Source of the DNA: CAISGS01 sp044376615
Lineage (GTDB): Bacteria > Pseudomonadota > Alphaproteobacteria > Caulobacterales > Caulobacteraceae
Assembly (NCBI GenBank): GCA_044376615.1
Contig: JBILKO010000178.1
Coordinates: 1 to 6,475 of the forward strand
Direction of reading: 5' to 3'
DNA: 6,475 nt
Numbering within the stretch: position 1 is the first letter of the stretch; every line of letters starts with the position of its first letter. The notes under the pieces are model-generated. The model did not search any database. It saw only the letters and a program-made list of their open reading frames with translations, and was not told the DNA's origin. This document shows, piece after piece, positions 1 to 6,079 of this stretch. A program made the translations under genes and the position numbers.

Positions 1-8
1 TTGCCCTC

Positions 9-43
9 GAATTATAGCTTAAAACCCACTTTTTGCAAAATTA
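9..43 (-). promoter_or_regulatory. Promoter motif, copy B (reads out of the window)
   Basis: On the minus strand this reads TAATTTTGC, 18 nt, then TATAATTC. TATAAT is at 11-16 and a -35-like TTTGCA lies 17 nt upstream of it. The first three bases are the TAA stop of the 55-residue gene. It matches copy A at 5058-5092 in both boxes and in spacing. It would start a transcript near position 4 for genes lying beyond the left edge; a GAGGG run at 4-8 could be an early ribosome-binding site for such a gene. Confidence 0.65.
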
Positions 44-208
44 AGCTTGCGCACTTTGTAACTTGACGAGTGCGCTTTCAGCTTCTGCGATTTGTGCGTC
101 GATGAGGTTAATTGCGGCGACATCGCCGCGCTGCTCTGCTTGGACGCGTTGCTGTCGTTGATACGACAAGAGGTTGTTGAGCAACCGGATAATTTCTTGA
201 GTAATCAT
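41..208 (-). CDS. 55-residue helical mini-protein, unknown function
   Basis: A short frame of 55 codons starts with ATG at 206-208 and ends with TAA at 41-43. It begins MITQEIIRLLNNLLSYQRQQ and ends with AEAESALVKLQSAQA. It lacks Pro and Trp, has a single Gly and no Cys, and is rich in Gln, Ala, Leu and Ile, so it should be almost wholly alpha-helical; residues 30-55 could form a short coiled coil. A strong ribosome-binding site precedes it, it fills the gap after the 709-residue gene, and a promoter motif starts at its stop codon. Those three facts support a real gene. It could be a small virion part, an assembly helper or a chaperone-like partner of the large protein before it, but nothing in the sequence decides this. 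Confidence 0.7.
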   Translation of the reverse strand: MITQEIIRLLNNLLSYQRQQRVQAEQRGDVAAINLIDAQIAEAESALVKLQSAQA

Positions 209-210
209 AG

Positions 211-220
211 TTCCCCCTTT
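211..220 (-). promoter_or_regulatory. Very strong ribosome-binding site of the 55-residue gene
   Basis: On the minus strand this reads AAAGGGGGAA, a purine run that overlaps the TAA stop (219-221) of the 709-residue gene and lies a few bases before the ATG at 206-208. It is the main evidence that the small open frame after it is translated, and implies coupling to the large gene. Confidence 0.7.
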
Positions 221-2348
221 AAACAGTTCTTGACAGTTTGACTTTGACTTGACCAGCAGCTACGGCGGTTGTATCGGTGTCCGCTACAGCGCCAGTAATT
301 GCGATTCCCAAGCCCAAGGCGAAGCGGTAGGACTGAAAGCCTGCCGTCAGTTCAGCAACACCTGGCACGCCAGCAACAGCAGCAGGGACGCAGATAACCA
401 TCTCTGGGACATCTGTTGCCAACACTGGGGCTGTGGCTTTGTTGTAAAGCTTCACAAAGGCGGCGGTAGCTCCAATGTTGGTTGCATAGAAGCTGCTCAC
501 CCCGCTAGTGCCTGTCAAAATCAGCGCAATATTCGTCGTTGCCAAGCTGTTGACGAAGTACGGCGTGGCAGGGGCCGCTGGCGTGCCTTGCGTAGTGATG
601 GCTCCAATGTTCCAAGTGCCGGACTGAGAGGCTGCAGTCGTGCCGCCTTGCAACACCACCGGCATCGCGGACGCTGTGTCTCCTGTAGACCGGGCCAATG
701 CTTCGACGCGCAACCGCTCATAGTCAAATATCCGCACAAAACTCATGCGCAAATCGGTGCGCTTGATGACGCCGCCGCCGCAGTCCGTCACGGCAAAGTC
801 TGCTGGCAAGGTGCGCTGTCCATTGAAGGGCAAGACGAGCGTCAGCACCGTGGTTGCGAAGTTTGCAACTTTCCAAGGCCCGTCCACGCCCAAGCTCACG
901 CCGGTCAAGTTCGCACGCACACCGACGAGGTTTGCCAAGTCACCAATGACCAATCCTGCCCAGTTGGTATTGCCTGTGAGCACCAACTGGCGAGTGCCGT
1001 CCACCAGTGTGGTCAGCGTTGCATTTTGAGCAACGACCGCATTGGCTCCGAGCGCCGACATTAAGTTACCGCCTTGCACCTTGGCGACGTAGCCTCCGTA
1101 GCTCGTAATCGTTCCAGCCGCACCTTGAACAATGGTGTATTCGGTAGGGCTGACGATTGAAGCAACAACGGTCGCCACCAGCAAATTTGGGAACTCCGTG
1201 GCTCCTTGGGCGCGCGTGCCATATTGCACGACAAGGTCGCCAATAATCAAGCCGTGGGGCCGGTCTGTGACGATGTTCGCCGTGGTTGTTCCGGTCTTTG
1301 TGGCGGTCACAATCTGCGCCACTGGCACCGTCAGCGACTTGTTGTTGGTCGACCGGATTCGCAGCTTGTACATCTCTGCAGGGTCAGGACACACCTGCGT
1401 GCGAGTGCTCCGTGCAGTTGTTTGCGCTAGCGAATCTACCGGGCTGTCTGCCCATTGAATTCGGTCAGACTGCAACAACAACCTGTATTCACTGGCAGGG
1501 ACGAAGGCGTAAGTGTACGCGCTGTTGACGAGTTGCGTGGATGCGGTTGTGCTGACTGTCATGGCATGGTTGCCAGCGACCGTGCCGCTGGGCAGGGCAT
1601 CACCAGACTCCGACCGAACATACAGCGAGGCATTGGTGGCTGTGCCGTTTTCGAAAATCTGCGACACGCCGTTGCGAGCGCGCCCGAACCGTTCACGGAA
1701 GTAAACAAAGCCTTTGGCCCCAACGGGGTTGGTGATTGTTTGCGATGGGAGGGTGCCGCCCGGTCCAGCAGTGCAGGTAATTTGCGTTGGCGTCGGAATA
1801 GAGGCAACCACCAACGCTGGGTAGTTTGCAAGCTCGTTAGCGCAGTCTTTGACCCCAATCGACTTGCCAATGCTCAGACCGTGTGGCAAAACAGTGTCGA
1901 TGGTCAGCGTACTGGTGGTCTGCGAGATTGCCGAAATTTCCAACTCAGGCACATCCGGCAACGGAGTCCCGGTGTCTACCGCTTCTATGGCAAACTCTTG
2001 CCCAAGTGTGCGTTGCGACATGTGGGCACCGAACGCAATTTCCGTGGGCATGTGAAAATAATCGCTCGGACGAAGCTCAACAATCGTCTCGGTTCCCGCT
2101 GTCAAGGGGTCTTTGCTGATCACGAGATACGAAGCGGCAGCCGCGTTGCCGTCCACATAAACCAAGTCTCCCGGCGCTTTTGTTTCTGTCCAGCTGCTGC
2201 CGTTCACAGGGTCATAAACTTCAAACGCCTCACGAAACTTGTTGGTGACGTTCTCTGCAACTGTGTGAGGGACTTTGGTCCCGTCGCCGTTGTCCGTGGC
2301 CACCAATTTTTGGCCGTGATTGAAATAATACTCAGGCGTTGCGCTCAT
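219..2348 (-). CDS. Large repeat-containing virion protein, possibly tail or appendage
   Basis: This 709-residue protein is rich in Thr, Ala, Val and Gly, with no signal peptide or enzyme motif. The N-terminal region (1-130) includes FREAFEVYDPVNGSSW and YFHMPTEIAFG. Two related units follow: about 143-215, with LPHGLSIGKSIGV then TPTQITCT, and about 352-425, with RPHGLIIGDLVVQ then SPTEYTIV. A third, weaker unit at about 440-530 has AGLVIGDLANLVGV. The HGLxxGD-type turn followed by strands suggests Ig-like or other beta-sandwich repeats as seen in phage tail and baseplate proteins. Between units one and two, 285-345 contains YRLLLQSDRIQWADSPVDS and YKLRIRSTNNKSL. The C-terminal part (565-709) has SQSGTWNIGAI and then YATNIGATAAFVKLYNKAT and a closing ITGAVADTDTTAVAAGQVKV. 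Similar endings occur in uncharacterised phage structural proteins, from memory. AGGAGA at 2354-2359 is 5-6 nt before the ATG. The TAA stop lies within the ribosome-binding site of the next small gene. Virion role likely; exact part uncertain. Confidence 0.72.
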   Translation of the reverse strand: MSATPEYYFNHGQKLVATDNGDGTKVPHTVAENVTNKFREAFEVYDPVNGSSWTETKAPGDLVYVDGNAAAASYLVISKDPLTAGTETIVELRPSDYFHMPTEIAFGAHMSQRTLGQEFAIEAVDTGTPLPDVPELEISAISQTTSTLTIDTVLPHGLSIGKSIGVKDCANELANYPALVVASIPTPTQITCTAGPGGTLPSQTITNPVGAKGFVYFRERFGRARNGVSQIFENGTATNASLYVRSESGDALPSGTVAGNHAMTVSTTASTQLVNSAYTYAFVPASEYRLLLQSDRIQWADSPVDSLAQTTARSTRTQVCPDPAEMYKLRIRSTNNKSLTVPVAQIVTATKTGTTTANIVTDRPHGLIIGDLVVQYGTRAQGATEFPNLLVATVVASIVSPTEYTIVQGAAGTITSYGGYVAKVQGGNLMSALGANAVVAQNATLTTLVDGTRQLVLTGNTNWAGLVIGDLANLVGVRANLTGVSLGVDGPWKVANFATTVLTLVLPFNGQRTLPADFAVTDCGGGVIKRTDLRMSFVRIFDYERLRVEALARSTGDTASAMPVVLQGGTTAASQSGTWNIGAITTQGTPAAPATPYFVNSLATTNIALILTGTSGVSSFYATNIGATAAFVKLYNKATAPVLATDVPEMVICVPAAVAGVPGVAELTAGFQSYRFALGLGIAITGAVADTDTTAVAAGQVKVKLSRTV

Positions 2349-2369
2349 TCAAATCTCCTGTTCAAATAT

Positions 2370-2383
2370 GGGGCCGCAGCCCC
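2370..2383 (-). other. Small GC-rich hairpin between two structural genes
   Basis: GGGGC (2370-2374) pairs with GCCCC (2379-2383) around a 4-base loop, just after the stop of the 158-residue gene. There is no U-tract (ATATTTG follows on the minus strand), so it is not a good terminator. It may only tune mRNA decay or be chance. Confidence 0.3.
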
Positions 2384-2389
2384 TTGGGA

Positions 2390-2866
2390 TTACTGAGGAG
2401 CGGACGAACCGTCTGGTGCGCGCTGGGCGTAAACACAAACAATCGTCACAGAGCCGGTGGACAATCCCGAGCCGGTGGCGGTGTAATTAATCAATGCGTC
2501 TGTTGCGCCCACATTGTTCCACAAAGCAGTGACTGCGTTGGATGCAGTGGCACCAGTCATGGCTGTGGGGTTTGCGGGGCCGGTGACTGTGGTGACGCCG
2601 GTGATGTCGGTGGCTCCGATGGTGAGCTTGATTGTGGTGGCACCGCTGAATGTTGCTGTCGTGAAGAACGTGAGCGAGTGCAAAATAGAGCCTGCGGGCA
2701 GCACAAACGCGCGACCGGTTAAGCCTGCGTTGATCGAGGCAAAGCCGAGCGTGAAGGTTTGCACCAGCTGCAACACGCCTGTGTTGCGCAGCGTGCCTGC
2801 GGTTGTGCCTGTGGTGGCAGGCACTGTGCCAACGCGCAACGGGCCAGAATAAGTAGAAAATCCCAT
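2390..2866 (-). CDS. Thr/Gly/Ala-rich phage structural protein, function unassigned
   Basis: This 158-residue protein has almost no charged residues (a few Arg, Asp and one Lys) and is dominated by Thr, Gly, Ala, Val and Ile, so it is probably beta-rich and part of the virion. It begins with FSTYSGPLRVGTV (3-15), a start I recall from small structural proteins of other tailed phages. Further segments are VLQLVQTFTLGF (31-42), AFVLPAGSILHSLTFFTTATF (53-73, in parts: FVLPAGSIL and SLTFFTTATF), TTIKLTIGATDITGVT (77-92) and the closing strand GSVTIVCVYAQ (138-148). It has no signal peptide or trans-membrane helix that I would trust. AAGGAAC at 2871-2877 is 4-5 nt before the ATG. It follows the capsid gene and precedes the 709-residue gene, so a head-completion, decoration or tail-linked role is possible. 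The reading frame is sure; the role is not. Confidence 0.75.
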   Translation of the reverse strand: MGFSTYSGPLRVGTVPATTGTTAGTLRNTGVLQLVQTFTLGFASINAGLTGRAFVLPAGSILHSLTFFTTATFSGATTIKLTIGATDITGVTTVTGPANPTAMTGATASNAVTALWNNVGATDALINYTATGSGLSTGSVTIVCVYAQRAPDGSSAPQ

Positions 2867-2893
2867 GATAGTTCCTTACATGCAAGTGTTGGC

Positions 2894-2936
2894 GCGTCTG
2901 TCTGCATGTCGTCAGCCGGGCAAGGCTGTCAGACGC
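2894..2936 (-). repeat. Nested inverted repeat in the leader of the 158-residue gene
   Basis: Outer arms GCGTCTG (2894-2900) and CAGACGC (2930-2936) enclose an inner inverted repeat CAGCC (2913-2917) with GGCTG (2924-2928). Both can pair in the RNA between the capsid gene and the 158-residue gene. The whole 2867-2998 gap holds only this element, the capsid-side hairpin and the ribosome-binding site. The role is unknown; a leader structure or RNase site would fit. Confidence 0.45.
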
Positions 2937-2952
2937 ACCTGTGGGTTTTAAA

Positions 2953-2997
2953 AGTGCCCTGCAAACACCCCTCGGGAGGGGTGTTCACGGGAGCACT
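2953..2997 (-). terminator. Terminator-like hairpin after the capsid gene
   Basis: A perfect 9-bp stem (AACACCCCT with AGGGGTGTT, 2964-2985) closes a 4-base loop two bases past the capsid stop region. Outer arms AGTGC (2953-2957) and GCACT (2993-2997) extend it into a longer, imperfect stem with bulges. On the minus strand the core stem runs into only TTTGC, so the U-tract is poor. It may be a weak or leaky terminator, or an RNA stability or processing hairpin. No convincing promoter follows it before the next gene, which argues for read-through. Confidence 0.55.
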
Positions 2998-2998
2998 C

Positions 2999-3913
2999 TT
3001 AGACGCCTGCGGTGCCGTAGAATGCGCGCGGGTCAGTCCAGCTCACGTCGTAACGCTCAGTGGCTTTGTAGCGCATGGAGTCGGTTTCGAAGTCGCCTTC
3101 CATGGACTTGTCCAGCGCCCGACGCATCATCAACTTCAAGCCTTCAGGCGCGTCGGTCTTGACGCCCCACAGCGTGGTGGAGGTGATACGGCTGAGGTTG
3201 GCTTGTCCTTCGCTCAACAGCCCCATGGAATGAATGGGGTTGATGTCGTTGTCGGACGAACCAGCCCGCAGCACCGACTTGAGCAGCACTTCTGCCTGGA
3301 ACACGTTGGATGGACCGGTGACGATCTTCTTCGGTGTGAGGCGGATGCGCTTGCCGTTGTTGTCGACTGCATTGCGCACTTGGATGAGCAGTTGTTCCAG
3401 CGAGGTCTGAGACAATGCAGCAGCGGTCGCGAGGACGTTGCTGAATGTGCCGCTGACGAGCGGATGGTTGTTCGCGGCCAAGGCCACCCCGTCGCCGCCC
3501 ACAAACGCACCGTTGAAGGCGCGGTTGATGATGTTGGCGCAGAGAGTTTCTTTGGTCTCGATCAACGACTGGGCCAGGTGCTTGGCGTAGGTCTGACCAA
3601 TACGGATGTGGTCCCCGTCTTCTACCAAGACCTTGGTCAGCGCAAAGGCCAAGCCATACACCTTGTAGACGTAGCGCTTGTTGTACAAGACGCCGCCAGA
3701 TTGGTACGTGACCGGAAAGCCGTCAGGCAACTCCGGTGCTGCGCCGAAGCCGAACAACACAGGCTCTTCGTGATACGTGCGGGCAATGCCCTTGCGCTCA
3801 TCGAAAACCCCTTTCCATTCGTCTGCACGCTGGTTGTAAACACCGTCAAACACTTCGTTCAGAATTGGTTCAACAACGGATCTGAAATCCGTCGATCTCA
3901 TCGGATTTGACAT
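2999..3913 (-). CDS. Major capsid protein, probable HK97 fold
   Basis: This 304-residue protein is the best candidate for the shell subunit. Residues 1-40 look like the N-terminal arm and include FRSVVEPILNEVFDGVYNQ. Residues 66-125 contain YKVYGLAFALTKVLVEDG and a long helix IGQTYAKHLAQSLIETKE that resembles the spine helix of HK97-type capsids. Then come ANNHPLVSGTFSNVLA (147-162), the helix SLEQLLIQVRNAVDNNGKRI (171-190), TPKKIVTGPSNVFQAEVLLKS (193-213, in parts: TPKKIVTG and NVFQAEVLLKS) and the C-terminal strands ending in KATERYDVSWTDPRAFYG. The pattern of NNHP, a helix, then a PKKIV strand recalls Mu gpT-like and related capsid families; that is from memory. Length fits (about 280-400). 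The start is fixed by TAGGAG at 3920-3925, inside the end of the decoration gene, 6 nt before the ATG; one base separates the two genes. A terminator-like hairpin follows the stop, consistent with high expression. Confidence 0.85.
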   Translation of the reverse strand: MSNPMRSTDFRSVVEPILNEVFDGVYNQRADEWKGVFDERKGIARTYHEEPVLFGFGAAPELPDGFPVTYQSGGVLYNKRYVYKVYGLAFALTKVLVEDGDHIRIGQTYAKHLAQSLIETKETLCANIINRAFNGAFVGGDGVALAANNHPLVSGTFSNVLATAAALSQTSLEQLLIQVRNAVDNNGKRIRLTPKKIVTGPSNVFQAEVLLKSVLRAGSSDNDINPIHSMGLLSEGQANLSRITSTTLWGVKTDAPEGLKLMMRRALDKSMEGDFETDSMRYKATERYDVSWTDPRAFYGTAGV

Positions 3914-3914
3914 A

Positions 3915-4472
3915 TTACACTCCTACCTTGTTGCCGAAGGCAATCTGTGATTGAGCCAAGGAAACTTGCACAATGGTGAACGCATCACCCGGCAAATTGT
4001 CCACTTGTGTGCCGAAGCCAATGATGCGCCACTGAGACTGGGTCGTGCCGTTGGGCGCAGCCAGTGTGGTGGTGCTCAGCCCGGTGGCGGTCGAGCCAGA
4101 TGCGGCGGTGGTGTTGGCTTCTTCGCCGATGTTCGCCTGAGTCACAGACCCGACGGCTTGCACCTCGTAGATGGTCGTGTAATCGTCAGAGACCCACGCG
4201 GTGATGTTGGTGGCGACAGTGTTGGCAGGCCAAAAAGCACTGACGGTCGGTTTGCCCGAAGCGTCCGTGTATTCGCAGCCTTGGAAGACGCCCAAAAGGT
4301 CGCCCGTAGTGCCACCAGCGACAATGGTGCCGCCAGTGCCTTCTAAGGCAACCGTGCCGCCAGAGAAGATGTTGGTGTTGTAACCTGAAGCAATCGTGTA
4401 CTTACGTGCCCGGACTTGTCCGGACGGGTTGTAAGCCGGACGAAAGCCGAACGGTGCGTTCGTTGCTGACAT
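3915..4472 (-). CDS. Probable head decoration/stabilisation protein
   Basis: This 185-residue protein is rich in Gly, Thr, Ala and Val and has few charged residues, as expected for a beta-structured virion protein. It opens with APFGFRPAYNPSG (about 6-18), an N-terminus I recall from small structural proteins encoded beside phage capsid genes. Repeated hydrophobic strands follow, such as TVALEG, DLLGVFQG, VSAFWPAN and TIYEVQAVG. A Thr/Ser/Ala-rich region (about 118-142) precedes the closing segment QWRIIGFGTQVDNLPGDAFTIVQVSL, quoted here in parts: QWRIIGFG (147-154) and NLPGDAFTIVQVSL (159-172). Position directly before the capsid gene and low charge suggest a decoration or minor capsid protein on the shell. 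AGGAG at 4479-4483 is 6 nt before the ATG. Its last codons hold the ribosome-binding site of the capsid gene, so the two are likely coupled. The structural role is well supported; the exact role is inferred. Confidence 0.7.
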   Translation of the reverse strand: MSATNAPFGFRPAYNPSGQVRARKYTIASGYNTNIFSGGTVALEGTGGTIVAGGTTGDLLGVFQGCEYTDASGKPTVSAFWPANTVATNITAWVSDDYTTIYEVQAVGSVTQANIGEEANTTAASGSTATGLSTTTLAAPNGTTQSQWRIIGFGTQVDNLPGDAFTIVQVSLAQSQIAFGNKVGV

Positions 4473-4500
4473 AAATGGCTCCTAAAATTGAGGAAAAAGA

Positions 4501-5028
4501 TCAAGCCAACTCAAACTGAGCCGACCGCTTTTGCCCTAACTCTGCGTTGCCATCACCCTTCAAGAGATTCGATCCAGACGCGCGTGCTTGTTGCTCCAAG
4601 TATTCCGCCGTATCGGTGAGCTTTTCCTCTTCGCGCAACGGCGCGTCGTGGTGGGCTTCCCGCATAAAGGCTTCATACAGGCTCATCGGCAACTTAAACG
4701 CCAGCATCTCGTTCACCCCGATAAAACCCGCGTATTCGCCTGTTTTCAAGGTCGCATACTCCCAGCCGGGAACGTCTTCCGGCTTGATGGGTTCGTATCC
4801 CAGGCGCAAACGCGTCTGGATTGAATCTCGGGGATTCGTGGTCGTCAGCCAGCACGCATGCCAGCCGGGTATTTTTGGCAAATCAGGTAGAGCAGATTGA
4901 AAGAACTGCTGCCGGAACATTTCAACTCGCTCTGCATCGGAGACGGCACGGTTTTGCGTCGCTGGGCGATCAGCGACTGAGCGGCTCTCACGAGAATCAG
5001 CGGTCTTTTTTAGACGTTCATCGGACAT
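4501..5028 (-). CDS. Conserved-looking phage head-module protein, function unknown
   Basis: I cannot assign a function to this 175-residue protein. Residues 1-35 are polar and probably disordered. Residues 35-60 (RVEMFRQQFFQSALPDLPKI, then PGWHACW) start the folded part, followed by TTTNPRDSI and the segment RLGYEPIKPEDVPGWEYA at about 75-92. Residues 100-120 are more hydrophobic and could pack in a helical region. The end (125-160) is charged and helical. There is no signal peptide or membrane segment. I recall similar LTTTNPRD and GYEPIKPEDVPGW stretches in uncharacterised phage proteins between scaffold and capsid genes, so a role in head assembly is plausible but unproven. The start is set by AAAGGAG at 5038-5044, 9 nt before the ATG. 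It is the first gene after promoter copy A and so probably heads the transcript that includes the capsid gene. The stop is TGA at 4501-4503. Confidence 0.82.
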   Translation of the reverse strand: MSDERLKKTADSRESRSVADRPATQNRAVSDAERVEMFRQQFFQSALPDLPKIPGWHACWLTTTNPRDSIQTRLRLGYEPIKPEDVPGWEYATLKTGEYAGFIGVNEMLAFKLPMSLYEAFMREAHHDAPLREEEKLTDTAEYLEQQARASGSNLLKGDGNAELGQKRSAQFELA

Positions 5029-5057
5029 TTTGTATTGCTCCTTTCAGCAATTGAGTG

Positions 5058-5092
5058 GAATTATAACTTGACTTTGCAGAAACGCAAAATTA
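5058..5092 (-). promoter_or_regulatory. Promoter motif, copy A (upstream of the 175-residue gene)
   Basis: On the minus strand this reads TAATTTTGC, 18 nt, then TATAATTC. The perfect -10 box TATAAT is at 5060-5065, and a -35-like TTTGCG lies 17 nt upstream of it. The site is in the gap between the scaffold-like gene and the 175-residue gene. A start about 7 nt after the -10 box would give a leader of roughly 25 nt, which includes the ribosome-binding site at 5038-5044. An identically spaced copy is at 9-43. The -35 box is a weak match to TTGACA, so an activator may help; that is inference. Confidence 0.7.
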
Positions 5093-5098
5093 TGGGCT

Positions 5099-6064
5099 TT
5101 ATGCACGGTTTGTGCGGTCGTATTCTGCGTAGCGCTTGACGTACCTTTGCCTTAGCACAGGATCGTCCCACACACCTGCGTCGACGAGCGCTTGTTTGCG
5201 CTCCGGACTGATGTAGATCTCGCGCCGGGTGCTTGTCGGTGCGTGCTCACGACCAGAACCGACGTTGGGGCCGCCGCGTGGACGGCGCTCTTCGCGCGTT
5301 GGCTCTGGTTCTTCACGGGCGGAGAACTTCTCAGGCAACCGACGGGCCGCGCGCTTGCGCAACTCGGTCCAATAGTCTTCGCTCTTGGGGTCATACCCGT
5401 CCTTGATCAAGGCCGAGTCAATCGCCAGCACAATCGCTGAGTCCTCGTCTCGACCGTGAATGTCGTACCACTTGTTTTCTTCCAAGAATTCCTTGGCATG
5501 CAGCGCAACTCGGTCGTCCAAGCCGGGGTTGGGCTTTTGCGGAGGCACGGCATTTTGCCGAGTGTAGCTGAGTTGGTTGACACGGGCGAGGGCTTCGTCC
5601 CGGTACTTCATCGCCTTCACGACATCTTCACCGTTTCCAGCGGCGATGGCCTTGGCGATGACCTGATCCGCCATGCGCACCTCGTCGGAGTGGTGCTTGA
5701 TCTGGCGGTCCACGTCCTGCAACTGCGTTCTGAACGTGTGCGTCTCCACACCATCCAACCGGCGCTCCAAGTCTTCGTTGCGCTTGCGCAAGAAGTCCAT
5801 CTCCAACTTGTCGCGGCTGATGGCGACTTCTTTGCGCTGCTTGCGGTCAAGCTTTTCCTGCCTGCGTCGCTCGCGGATTGCTTCGCGCTCCTCTTCGGTG
5901 CGGGCGTTTGCCGTTTCGCGCTGTTCTTCTGCAGTTTCAGGCTCGACTTTTTGCGTCCTGTCGCCCGTGTCGGGCTTGTCTTCGACGATTACAATTTCGT
6001 CGGGTTCCTTTTTCTCTGGCAGGTCGTCATCAACCTCAACCATAACGCTGTCTTTTGTGGCCAT
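5099..6064 (-). CDS. Probable capsid scaffolding protein
   Basis: This 321-residue protein is very charged and probably helps assemble the procapsid. Residues 1-50 are strongly acidic (DDDLPEKKEPDE and similar runs). Residues 48-125 are rich in Glu, Arg, Gln and Lys with spaced Leu and should form a long helix or coiled coil. Residues 185-245 form a more conserved-looking segment with HAKEFLEENKWYD, GRDEDSAIVLAID and GYDPKSEDYWTEL. A Pro/Arg/Gly-rich linker covers about 250-280. The end (285-321) is a short basic helical unit, SPERKQALVDAGVWDDP followed by RQRYVKRYAEYDR. An acidic start, coiled middle and basic C-terminus are typical of phage scaffolds, whose C-terminus binds the capsid protein. 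Its place upstream of the decoration and capsid genes fits. I recall similar C-terminal segments in uncharacterised phage proteins but cannot name a family. No protease motif is visible. The role is inferred from composition and position. Confidence 0.68.
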   Translation of the reverse strand: MATKDSVMVEVDDDLPEKKEPDEIVIVEDKPDTGDRTQKVEPETAEEQRETANARTEEEREAIRERRRQEKLDRKQRKEVAISRDKLEMDFLRKRNEDLERRLDGVETHTFRTQLQDVDRQIKHHSDEVRMADQVIAKAIAAGNGEDVVKAMKYRDEALARVNQLSYTRQNAVPPQKPNPGLDDRVALHAKEFLEENKWYDIHGRDEDSAIVLAIDSALIKDGYDPKSEDYWTELRKRAARRLPEKFSAREEPEPTREERRPRGGPNVGSGREHAPTSTRREIYISPERKQALVDAGVWDDPVLRQRYVKRYAEYDRTNRA

Positions 6065-6072
6065 AGGGAGTG

Positions 6073-6079
6073 CTCCTTA
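6073..6079 (-). promoter_or_regulatory. Ribosome-binding site fused to the co-chaperonin stop codon
   Basis: Read on the minus strand this is TAAGGAG: the TAA stop of the co-chaperonin gene is also the first part of the Shine-Dalgarno sequence for the scaffold-like gene. The spacing to its ATG (6062-6064) is 8 nt. This fixes that start and suggests translational coupling of the two genes. Confidence 0.75.

Noticed and set aside
19..29. 11-base match (GTGGGTTTTAA) between promoter copy B and 2941-2951
   Set aside because: The copies are on opposite strands, there is no extended similarity around them, and 11-base matches are expected by chance in a window of this size.
249..1064. Open frame of 271 codons on the plus strand
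   Set aside because: It is antisense to the 709-residue gene, has many Cys, Arg and His, and lacks translation signals.
1455..2396. Long open frame of 313 codons on the plus strand
   Set aside because: It lies wholly opposite the 709-residue gene, is rich in Arg, Cys and His, has no good ribosome-binding site and no recognisable domain. It is a mirror of codon bias in the real gene.
2487..2907. Overlapping minus-strand frames starting at 2885 and 2907
   Set aside because: They overlap the 158-residue gene in other frames, have His/Arg/Cys-heavy composition and lack a suitably placed ribosome-binding site, unlike the ATG at 2866.
2759..3910. Long open frame of 383 codons on the plus strand
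   Set aside because: It covers the capsid gene and the non-coding gap in antisense, with an odd composition (many Cys, His, Gln and Val). The minus-strand capsid frame has a proper ribosome-binding site and family-like motifs.
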